Assembly (NCBI GenBank): GCA_023247935.1
Contig: JAHFFM010000075.1
Location: 1 to 8,676, forward strand
Reading direction: 5' to 3'
Origin: Candidatus Omnitrophota bacterium
GTDB taxonomy: Bacteria > Omnitrophota > Gorgyraeia > 2-02-FULL-51-18
Length of the DNA stretch: 8,676 nucleotides
Shown piece after piece: positions 1-5,594 of the stretch. Position numbers and translations under genes: made by a program. The notes under the pieces are model-generated. The model made no database searches and had not been told where the DNA came from. It saw only the letters and a list, made by a program, of their open reading frames with translations. Numbering within the stretch: the stretch's first letter is position 1; each line of letters starts with the position of its first letter.

Positions 1-229
1 GCCAAAGCTTTTGTTTGGAAACCTCAAGCCAGGCATGGGTGTATTCCATGGGCAGCGAAGAGCCGTTTCCATGGAGGATTAATAATTTTAAGGCGGCGAT
101 AGCGGCCGTCAATGCCAGTCCGATGGCCAGAAGCGGTGCAAATTTTCTTAAAAATTTGGGAGCGAATACAATGAGAATAAAAGCCGCCAGCGGGGCAAGT
201 TGTATTGTCCAGAGAAGTTTTAAATCCAT
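1..229 (-). CDS. nuoL: NADH-quinone oxidoreductase subunit L, N-terminal fragment
   Basis: This is the first 76 codons of a membrane protein that runs off the left edge of the window. The start ATG is at 229-227 and shares one base with the nuoK stop (TAATG). An AAGG lies 3 nt upstream and an AGGAA a little further up. The peptide begins MDLKLLWTIQLAPLAAFILI, a hydrophobic first helix. A second helix follows at about residues 31-52, then a polar segment with HGNGSSLP. This fits the start of NuoL/ND5, the large antiporter-like proton-pumping subunit at the distal end of the membrane arm. The call rests mainly on position after nuoK and on the N-terminal pattern, because the diagnostic antiporter motifs lie outside the window. 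An M- or N-type paralogue is less likely given the usual K-L order. Confidence 0.85.
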   Translation of the reverse strand, partial: MDLKLLWTIQLAPLAAFILIVFAPKFLRKFAPLLAIGLALTAAIAALKLLILHGNGSSLPMEYTHAWLEVSKQKLW

Positions 230-543
230 TATCCTTTTAATTCCTTTGCGTCTTCAATATTGATCGAATGTTGTTTGCGGTAAAACCAAAGCGCCAAGCT
301 GAGCGCGATGCAAACTTCAGCGGCCGCTAAGGCCACGATAAAAATCACAAAAACCTGGCCAATTGATTTATCCGAAAGACAAAAACGGTTAATAGCCACG
401 AAATTAAGGCTGGCGGAGTTCAAAATAAGCTCCAGCGAAATCAGCATGGCCACCAGATTGCGCCGCATTAAAAGTCCGAATACCCCTAAAGAAAAAAGCG
501 CCGATGAAATAAAGAGATAGCTTTGAAGGGATTGACTCATCAT
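229..543 (-). CDS. nuoK: NADH-quinone oxidoreductase subunit K
   Basis: This 104-residue, three-helix membrane subunit is homologous to ND4L/MrpC and sits between NuoJ and NuoN in the proton-translocating arm. The two membrane glutamates needed for proton transfer are visible: E38 in LISLELILNSASLNF and E76 in ALAAAEVCIALSLAL. The length is typical for the family (about 100 residues). The start ATG at 543-541 overlaps the nuoJ stop in an ATGA. The next codon is also ATG, so initiation could be one residue later. A GAGG lies about 10 nt upstream, inside nuoJ. The stop TAA overlaps the nuoL start by one base. The tail after about residue 90 is charged and probably cytoplasmic. Confidence 0.97.
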   Translation of the reverse strand: MMSQSLQSYLFISSALFSLGVFGLLMRRNLVAMLISLELILNSASLNFVAINRFCLSDKSIGQVFVIFIVALAAAEVCIALSLALWFYRKQHSINIEDAKELKG

Positions 544-1052
544 TTTTTCGCCGCCTCTTTTTTGTCAGGCGCAGAAATAATCAATGCCCCGATAATGGCC
601 ACCAAAAGCACTAAAGACACGATTTCAAACGGAAGGGAGTAGGTTGTCAGCAGCGCTTTTCCCATACCCTGCATGGAAAAATCACCCGAAGCCGGGTCGG
701 ATAAAGGCCATTGAGTCGCGTTTATGAGTTTCCATAAACCGCCAAACAGAAGCGCGGCCGCCAAGATTGCGCGAAACATCTTTTGCGGGTTTCGGGGCGG
801 CAGGGAATGAAACCAAGGCTTGGAAAGCATGATCGCGAAGATAATTGCCACCGAAATGGCGCCGATATAAATAATCACTTGAACAACGGCCAAAAATTCA
901 GCGTTTAAATAAATAAAAAGAGCGGCCATTCCAAAAAGAGCCAGAATCAAGGCAAGCGCGTTCTGAAACACATTTTTCAGCCAAACCGCCAAAAAAGCGC
1001 CCAAAAGCGTGACAAAAGCAATGCCTACAAAAATAATATCTTGAACGTTCAT
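540..1052 (-). CDS. nuoJ: NADH-quinone oxidoreductase subunit J
   Basis: This 170-residue integral membrane subunit (ND6 family) belongs to the complex I membrane arm next to NuoH, NuoA and NuoK. It helps couple quinone reduction to proton pumping. Five hydrophobic helices can be read at about residues 5-24, 30-48, 53-76, 95-111 and 143-161. The third contains the conserved AEFLAVVQVIIYIGAISV stretch (51-68), which corresponds to the helix that forms a pi-bulge in solved structures. PFEIVSLVLLVAIIGA (141-156) is the other family signature. The gene overlaps nuoI by 4 bp upstream (ATGC overlap at 1049-1052) and nuoK by 4 bp downstream. An AGGAG lies 10 nt before the ATG. The C-terminus ends in a lysine-rich tail. 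Confidence 0.97.
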   Translation of the reverse strand: MNVQDIIFVGIAFVTLLGAFLAVWLKNVFQNALALILALFGMAALFIYLNAEFLAVVQVIIYIGAISVAIIFAIMLSKPWFHSLPPRNPQKMFRAILAAALLFGGLWKLINATQWPLSDPASGDFSMQGMGKALLTTYSLPFEIVSLVLLVAIIGALIISAPDKKEAAKK

Positions 1053-1570
1053 GCTTTGGGAGCTCCTGGTGCGGGCGCCGCGGCCGCTGGTTTTGGAGCG
1101 TCTTCAATGACAGGAATTTGCGTCAGAGGTGTTTTGGCAATTTCAAAAGGTTCCAGTAAATCCATAAGCAATTCTTTTTGAGTCAAAGAAACCATGTCAT
1201 AGCGTGGGTCATCATGTTTAAGCGCATCCGTGGGACAAACATCGATGCACAAGCTGCAAAGCGAGCAAAGCGTGTAATTGACTTTAAAATCCGTGAGAAC
1301 GCGCTTGCCGTCCACCGCGCTTTTTTTGGCCACCAGCGACATGCAGCGGGAAGGGCAGGTTTTGATGCAGGCATTGCAGGCAATGCATTTATGATCGCCG
1401 TTTTTTTCGTCTGTGACAAAAGCGATGGGTCCTTTGAAACGCTTCATGGGAATGCGTTGTTTGGGGTAATTGACCGTCACTGGTTTTTTGAAAAAATAGC
1501 TCAGTGTGATCCCCATTCCCGTGAGAAGACTTAAAGCGCCTTCGATTATTTTTTTAAAATATGCAATCAT
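1049..1570 (-). CDS. nuoI: NADH-quinone oxidoreductase subunit I (2x[4Fe-4S])
   Basis: This 173-residue peripheral-arm subunit carries the two [4Fe-4S] clusters N6a and N6b, which pass electrons to the N2 cluster in NuoB. The cluster motifs are CIACNACIKTCP (C62, C65, C68, C72) and CSLCSLCIDVCP (C102, C105, C108, C112). The second has Ser where many homologues have Gly (CxxCG). Another cysteine is present at C76. The amphipathic N-terminal helix (about 1-28) and the FKGPIAF stretch are as in other NuoI proteins. The last 15 or so residues are Ala/Pro-rich (PKPAAAAPAPGAPKA) and look disordered. A GAGG 5 nt upstream supports the ATG at 1570. Unlike its neighbours it does not overlap the upstream gene: 49 bp separate it from nuoH, and a palindrome occupies them. 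Confidence 0.97.
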   Translation of the reverse strand: MIAYFKKIIEGALSLLTGMGITLSYFFKKPVTVNYPKQRIPMKRFKGPIAFVTDEKNGDHKCIACNACIKTCPSRCMSLVAKKSAVDGKRVLTDFKVNYTLCSLCSLCIDVCPTDALKHDDPRYDMVSLTQKELLMDLLEPFEIAKTPLTQIPVIEDAPKPAAAAPAPGAPKA

Positions 1571-1581
1571 TTAAGCCTCAT

Positions 1582-1619
1582 CAACCGTCATTGCGAACGC
1601 AGCGAAGCAATGACGGTTG
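1582..1619. repeat. Palindromic repeat between nuoH and nuoI (family A copy 1)
   Basis: A perfect inverted repeat has 13-bp arms (1582-1594 and 1607-1619, core CCGTCATTGC/GCAATGACGG) around a 12-nt loop that can itself form a small CG-CG stem. It begins right after the nuoH stop codon (1622-1620) and ends 11 nt before the nuoI start, upstream of the nuoI ribosome binding site. There is no U-run after it in the sense of transcription, so it does not look like an intrinsic terminator. The same GTCATTGCGA...GCGAAGCAAT vocabulary recurs at 6750-6839 and, decayed, at 6315-6388. This marks it as a dispersed REP-like element. In the mRNA it could act as a 3'-end stabiliser or attenuate nuoIJKL relative to nuoABCDH. 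That is inference. Confidence 0.9.
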
Positions 1620-2594
1620 TCATTTCAGAATCTCCTGAAAGCCGATAAAAAAAGCCGTGAACAAAAGATTTAGTATGCCAAATGGAATTAAAACCTTCCA
1701 AGCAAAATTCATTAGCTGGTCGCTTCGAAGTCTTGGAAATGTCCAACGCACCCACATGACGACAAAAACAATCACGTAAGTTTTGAGAATGAGCCAAAAA
1801 GGTCCCGGCAGCAGCGGGCCTCTCCATCCGCCAAGAAATAAAGTGGCCGCGATAACGGATGAGACAAAGATGGCCGTGTACTCGCCAAGGAAAAACAAGG
1901 CGAAACGCATGCCCGAATATTCCGTATGAAATCCGGCGACCAATTCGGATTCCGCTTCCGGAATATCAAAGGGCGCGCGGTTGGCTTCGGCCAAACTCGA
2001 ACAGAAAAATAAAACAAACGCGAGAGGTTGGATAAAAATAAACCACATATGCTCCTGCGCCGCCACGATGTCCACGGTTTTGACGCTTTGAGCGGTCATC
2101 ACCACGCCCATGGTGGAAAGCAGCAAAGGAATTTCATAAGAAATATTTTGAGCCACGGCGCGCATCGAGCCGAGCAGGGCGTATTTATTGTTGGAGCTCC
2201 ATCCGGCCACAAAAATACCGATAAAGCTGATATTGGCCAGCGCGAAAATTAAAAGAAAGCCGATGTTCAAATTGCGGATAATGACGTTTTCGGATAGAGG
2301 AACCACGATAAAAGCGGAGAGAATCGGCGCGAAAGTCAGGATAGGCGCCAGAAGATATAAGAATTTATTCGCTTCCTTCGGCAGCACCAATTCCTTGCTT
2401 AAAAGTTTCACCGCATCTGCAACCGTTTGAAGTAACCCTTGAGGTCCGACATGGAGCGGACCCGGGCGGCGCTGAATGCGGCCCGCCACTTTTCTTTCCA
2501 TCCAAACCAGAAAAAGGGTATTCACAGAAATAAAAAGAATAACAGCCGTGCAATACATTAAAATCTTAATTGTTTCCATTAAAATGGGGCTCAT
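1620..2594 (-). CDS. nuoH: NADH-quinone oxidoreductase subunit H
   Basis: This 324-residue membrane subunit (ND1 family, usually about eight helices) forms much of the quinone chamber and its link to the proton channels. Visible signatures are MERKVAGRIQRRPGPLHVG (32-50), GWSSNNKYALLGSMRAVAQ (131-149) followed by the conserved E154, EANRAPFDIPEAESELVAG (203-221) with the acidic residues lining the quinone tunnel, and RWTFPRLRSDQLM (283-295). The length matches the family. The ATG at 2594 overlaps the nuoCD stop in an ATGA, and a GGAG lies 8 nt upstream, which favours this start over the second Met at residue 6. It follows nuoCD directly, where many bacteria have nuoEFG first. Confidence 0.98.
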   Translation of the reverse strand: MSPILMETIKILMYCTAVILFISVNTLFLVWMERKVAGRIQRRPGPLHVGPQGLLQTVADAVKLLSKELVLPKEANKFLYLLAPILTFAPILSAFIVVPLSENVIIRNLNIGFLLIFALANISFIGIFVAGWSSNNKYALLGSMRAVAQNISYEIPLLLSTMGVVMTAQSVKTVDIVAAQEHMWFIFIQPLAFVLFFCSSLAEANRAPFDIPEAESELVAGFHTEYSGMRFALFFLGEYTAIFVSSVIAATLFLGGWRGPLLPGPFWLILKTYVIVFVVMWVRWTFPRLRSDQLMNFAWKVLIPFGILNLLFTAFFIGFQEILK

Positions 2595-4231
2595 CTATCA
2601 ATCTCCGGAAGCACGATATCAATGGAGCCTAGAATAGCCACCACGTCTGAGACAAAATAACCCGGCATCATGTCCACGATGGCGTTGAGATTTGAAAAAG
2701 AAGGCGTTCTCAGTTTCATGCGATAGGGATTGAGAGACCCGTCGCTGACTAAGTAAATGCCAAAAGAGCCTCTGGCGGATTCGACGTTGGAATAATATTC
2801 GCCTTTGGGCACATTTTTGGGAAGTTTGCCCGCGGTAATCGGACCTTCGGGAATTTTGTCCATTAATTGCGTGATAATTTTCAGACTTTCCTGAATTTCT
2901 TCCAAACGCACTTCGTAGCGCGCGAAAACGTCCCCTTGAGTTCTTGTCGGAATATTGAAATCAAGCTGCGGATACAAAGAGTAGGGGTCGCGGCGTCTTT
3001 CATCCAAAGCGACGCCTGTGGCGCGCAGACATGGCCCGGTAACACCGTACTGAAGCGCGGTTTCCTTGGAAAGAACTCCCAAGCCTTCGACACGTTTTCT
3101 GAAAATGATATTTTTGGTAATCAATTTGTCGTATTGGCGCATACGCTTTTTAAAATCCGGAATAAATTCTTTGATGGCAGGCACGGTTTCCGCGGGAAAA
3201 TCATGATCCACGCCGCCAAATCGGAAATAATCGTAAGTGAGTCTCTCGCCGGACGCCATTTCCAGAATATCCAGAATTTTTTCACGGTCATCAAAGCAAT
3301 AAAAGAAAGGCGTCATCGCGCCAAGGTCCATGAGAAATGTCCCCAGCCACAGCAGGTGGCTCGAAATGCGGTTTAATTCCGTGGCAATGACGCGGATATA
3401 TTCCACGCGCGGGGGAGGCGTCACGCCCATCGCTTTTTCCACGAGAAGCGCGTATCCAAAGTTGTAACTCATGGCGCCGACATAATCCAAACGTCCAAAA
3501 TTAGGCCAGCAAGCGAGATAATTTTGTATTTCCATCATTTTTTCATGATGACGATGGGAATAGCCGAGCACCGGCTCGCCATCCAGCACACGTTCGCCGT
3601 TTAAATGAAGCAAAATTCTAAGCACGCCGTGAGTGCTGGGGTGCTGGGGACCAAGATTTAAATAATAATCATTTTCATGCTGTGTGATGGACTTGGGATA
3701 AGCCACTTCAAAGCCTTGCTTGTCCTCTTCAATCAGTTTCAGGCTCTGTTCCACATCCGAGCCTTTTGGCTCGCCTTTGAAGCTTTTTAAGAGAGGGTGG
3801 ATGGTGGAACTTTCAGGAAGGAGAAGATTTTTGGGATTGGGGTGACCGTTAAAAGCGATTCCGAACATTTCACGAATTTCGCGCTCATACCAATTCGCGG
3901 ATTTATAAACGGCTGAAAGAGTGGGGGTCTCTCCATCCGGTGATCCGTCCGCTTTTTTGGGAGTAAGTGTTTTAACGACAAAGCGGGCATGAGAATTTTG
4001 ATGATTAAAATGATAAACCAATTCAAAACATTCGGCGAAATCAACAGCGGTAAGAGATTCGAGGTAATACTGTCTTTTTAGAAATTCTTCGGCGGCTTCG
4101 ACGATTTTAGAAGAAGGAATAACAGCCTCGAAATGCACGCCGGAAACTTTCGGGTCCTTATCCAGGAAATCATCGGGTTTTACGGAACGATGAATCCAAT
4201 CTTTTATGCTGGTGTCGGAGGCGGTTGGCAT
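2591..4231 (-). CDS. nuoCD: Fused NADH-quinone oxidoreductase subunits C and D
   Basis: This 546-residue fusion of the 30-kDa (NuoC) and 49-kDa (NuoD) subunits forms the quinone-reducing core of the peripheral arm. The NuoC part covers about residues 30-150 and has the family signature YEREIREMFGIAFNGHPNPK (115-134). The NuoD part starts near 188 with YYLNLGPQHPSTHGVLR and ends with SIDIVLPEIDR. By alignment to Thermus Nqo4, the quinone-binding His and Tyr correspond to H201 and Y250. The motif GYSHRHHEK (223-231) has His where many NuoD proteins have Gly (HRG.EK). I chose the ATG at 4231, 4 nt after the nuoB stop. The frame is open further upstream to 4399, but those 56 codons overlap the nuoB tail and give a low-complexity Arg/Leu-rich peptide. 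The Shine-Dalgarno site is weak, so translation probably depends on coupling to nuoB. Confidence 0.97.
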   Translation of the reverse strand: MPTASDTSIKDWIHRSVKPDDFLDKDPKVSGVHFEAVIPSSKIVEAAEEFLKRQYYLESLTAVDFAECFELVYHFNHQNSHARFVVKTLTPKKADGSPDGETPTLSAVYKSANWYEREIREMFGIAFNGHPNPKNLLLPESSTIHPLLKSFKGEPKGSDVEQSLKLIEEDKQGFEVAYPKSITQHENDYYLNLGPQHPSTHGVLRILLHLNGERVLDGEPVLGYSHRHHEKMMEIQNYLACWPNFGRLDYVGAMSYNFGYALLVEKAMGVTPPPRVEYIRVIATELNRISSHLLWLGTFLMDLGAMTPFFYCFDDREKILDILEMASGERLTYDYFRFGGVDHDFPAETVPAIKEFIPDFKKRMRQYDKLITKNIIFRKRVEGLGVLSKETALQYGVTGPCLRATGVALDERRRDPYSLYPQLDFNIPTRTQGDVFARYEVRLEEIQESLKIITQLMDKIPEGPITAGKLPKNVPKGEYYSNVESARGSFGIYLVSDGSLNPYRMKLRTPSFSNLNAIVDMMPGYFVSDVVAILGSIDIVLPEIDR

Positions 4232-4235
4232 GAAA

Positions 4236-4922
4236 TCAATTACTCGGCGAAGGGGTTGAAGGCGCGGCTGCAACGGGAGCAGTAGGAGGCGCTGGCGGCT
4301 TATCCGCCGGAGGCGGACCAGCCTTTGGCTGGCGAAAATCCGCTCGGGATATGGCGTTTTTGTATTCGGCTGGCCTCGCGTCTTGAGAGTCAGCCACAAC
4401 AGCAGGAGACATCACGCCTTGAGTTTTACCTGCCTTAATTAACTTTTGAAGTTCCAATATCCCCGCGATCAACGCTTCAGGGCGCGGAGGGCAGCCGGGA
4501 ACATACACATGAACCGGAATAATTTTATCAATGCCTTCGAGAATGCCGTATTGGCCGGGATATTTAAAAGGACCCCCGGCTGTCGCACAGCCGCCAAAGG
4601 CAATGACATATTTTGGCGAAGGCATTTGGTCATAAAGGGTTTTGATGCAAGGCACCATTTTTCTGGAAATGGTTCCGGCTACGATCATTAAGTCCGCTTG
4701 TCGCGGGGAAGGACGGGCCACCCCAAAGCCAAACCGGTCCAAATCAAAACGAGACGCACCGGCTGCCATGAATTCAATCGCGCAGCAGGCCAATCCAAAG
4801 GTCAGCGGCCAGGGAGAATGGGCGCGCGCTAAATTAAGCACTTTGTCTAACTTAAAAAAACTGACCAGTCCTGGCGGTGGCTCTTCGGTATTTAAAAAAC
4901 GGGGGTCTTTATCTATTTCCAT
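4236..4922 (-). CDS. nuoB: NADH-quinone oxidoreductase subunit B (N2 cluster)
   Basis: This 228-residue subunit binds [4Fe-4S] cluster N2, the last electron carrier before quinone. The ligands are visible as the tandem Cys pair C46-C47 in LTFGLACCAIEFMA, C112 in FGGCATAGGPF and C144 in VPGCPPRPEALI. The RFDLDRFGF and PSPRQADLMIVAG stretches are also standard. The conserved domain ends near residue 165. Beyond it is a roughly 60-residue extension whose last third (about 200-228) is nearly all Pro, Ala and Ser and is probably disordered. The gene overlaps nuoA by 10 bp, has AAGGG 8 nt upstream of its ATG, and is followed after 4 nt by nuoCD. Confidence 0.98.
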   Translation of the reverse strand: MEIDKDPRFLNTEEPPPGLVSFFKLDKVLNLARAHSPWPLTFGLACCAIEFMAAGASRFDLDRFGFGVARPSPRQADLMIVAGTISRKMVPCIKTLYDQMPSPKYVIAFGGCATAGGPFKYPGQYGILEGIDKIIPVHVYVPGCPPRPEALIAGILELQKLIKAGKTQGVMSPAVVADSQDARPAEYKNAISRADFRQPKAGPPPADKPPAPPTAPVAAAPSTPSPSN

Positions 4923-5278
4923 TCAAACAGCCCTTTTCTCCAGGCGTAAAGAATGGCAAAAGATAAAATAATGAGAAAGATGGACAATTCAATTAAGGTG
5001 GTGACGCTGGCCATTTCACGAAAAACCACCAGCGTTGGAAAAAGAAACGCCACCTCCACGTCAAAAGCGATAAAAATCAGCGCAAAAAGATAATAGCTGA
5101 TATCAAATTGAACCCAGGCACTCCCGATCGGGACTTCGCCGCTTTCATAGGTAGAGTGACGGCGCTCGCCAAGACTCTTAGGGCTTAACAGGAGGGGGAT
5201 GAAGTAGTTAAAGATAACAAACCCAACACCAACCAAAAGAAAACAAAACACATAAGCATAATCAGAAAGTAAAGACAT
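4913..5278 (-). CDS. nuoA: NADH-quinone oxidoreductase subunit A
   Basis: This 121-residue, three-helix membrane subunit (ND3 family) lies at the junction of the peripheral and membrane arms of complex I. The loop between helices 1 and 2 carries the conserved YESGEVPIGSAW (44-55), and helix 2 carries FDVEVAF (72-78) with the membrane acids D73 and E75. The third helix is at about 94-112. The length is typical. As first gene of the operon it has its own promoter about 30 bp upstream. The leader is short and has only a modest GGGG-type Shine-Dalgarno site 4 nt before the ATG. The stop TAG lies inside the nuoB start region (10-bp overlap). Confidence 0.98.
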   Translation of the reverse strand: MSLLSDYAYVFCFLLVGVGFVIFNYFIPLLLSPKSLGERRHSTYESGEVPIGSAWVQFDISYYLFALIFIAFDVEVAFLFPTLVVFREMASVTTLIELSIFLIILSFAILYAWRKGLFEWK

Positions 5279-5307
5279 AGTACCCCAAAAAAAGTTTTAT
5301 GACGGTC

Positions 5308-5336
5308 AGTATATCGGAACAGAAAAAGACTGTCAA
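5308..5336 (-). promoter_or_regulatory. Sigma70-type promoter of the nuo operon
   Basis: Read on the minus strand there is a perfect -35 TTGACA (5336-5331), a 17-bp spacer and a -10 TATACT (5313-5308). The predicted start of transcription is near 5301, giving a leader of about 22 nt before the nuoA ATG at 5278. The match to the housekeeping consensus is close to ideal, which suggests strong, largely constitutive expression. No start site has been measured; this is a consensus match in the expected place. Confidence 0.8.
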
Positions 5337-5466
5337 TTAAGGCAATTGTTTGCCGTTGCAGCTCTTAATTTTTTGTATTTATGTAAAATCAAGAACGGGA
5401 ATGAAATTTGATTAGCAGGGGAAATCCGGGCAAAACGGCTCTAAAATTAGAAACTCAAGCAGTATT

Positions 5467-5500
5467 TTATAAATAAAAAATGTAACCCATTTATTTATAA
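5467..5500. repeat. AT-rich inverted repeat upstream of the plus-strand promoter
   Basis: The left arm TTATAAATAAAAAATG (5467-5482) and right arm CATTTATTTATAA (5488-5500) are complementary apart from a 3-nt A bulge, and enclose a 5-nt loop (TAACC). The element sits about 22 bp before the -35 box of the plus-strand promoter. It could be an operator or an UP-like AT-rich activator. AT-rich DNA makes chance palindromes common, so a function is only a possibility. Confidence 0.4.
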
Positions 5501-5522
5501 TGAGTTATGTAAAATTAAAAAT

Positions 5523-5551
5523 TTGTATTCAGGATTCCCCCAAGGTATAAT
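5523..5551 (+). promoter_or_regulatory. Sigma70-type promoter of the large plus-strand gene
   Basis: A -35 TTGTAT (5523-5528), 17-bp spacer and perfect -10 TATAAT (5546-5551) predict transcription from about 5558. That leaves a leader of roughly 37 nt to the ATG at 5595, which is the first ATG downstream. The -35 matches the consensus at four of six positions. It lies back to back with the nuo promoter, about 186 bp away. Confidence 0.75.
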
Positions 5552-5594
5552 TTCTTACTTTAGCCAACTTGTAATCAATTACCCTGAGTCATTC

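Larger units (their letters stand above)
5279..5594. other. Divergent intergenic region between nuoA and the large exported protein
   Basis: No coding sequence is visible in these 316 bp. The stretch holds the nuo promoter at its left end and the plus-strand promoter at its right end. Between the two -35 boxes (5337-5522) lies an AT-rich segment with a direct repeat TTATGTAAAAT(C/T)AA at 5379-5392 and 5505-5518 (13 of 14 matching) and an inverted repeat at 5467-5500. I recognise no riboswitch, small RNA or terminator here. The central part around 5400-5460 shows nothing I can name. Confidence 0.7.

Noticed and set aside
1582..1619. Intrinsic terminator inside the nuo operon
   Set aside because: The hairpin is strong but no U-run follows it on the minus strand, the operon continues, and the same sequence is found as a repeat elsewhere in the window.
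4232..4399. Upstream extension of the nuoCD frame by 56 codons, starting MWLTLKTRGQ
   Set aside because: It lies inside the nuoB tail in another frame, gives Arg/Leu-rich low-complexity sequence unlike NuoC, and the ATG at 4231 begins the recognisable protein 4 nt after the nuoB stop.
5398..5460. Riboswitch or structured RNA in the intergenic region
   Set aside because: The G-rich words around GGGGAAATCCGGGC do not fit any riboswitch core I know, and the segment is upstream of both predicted transcription starts.
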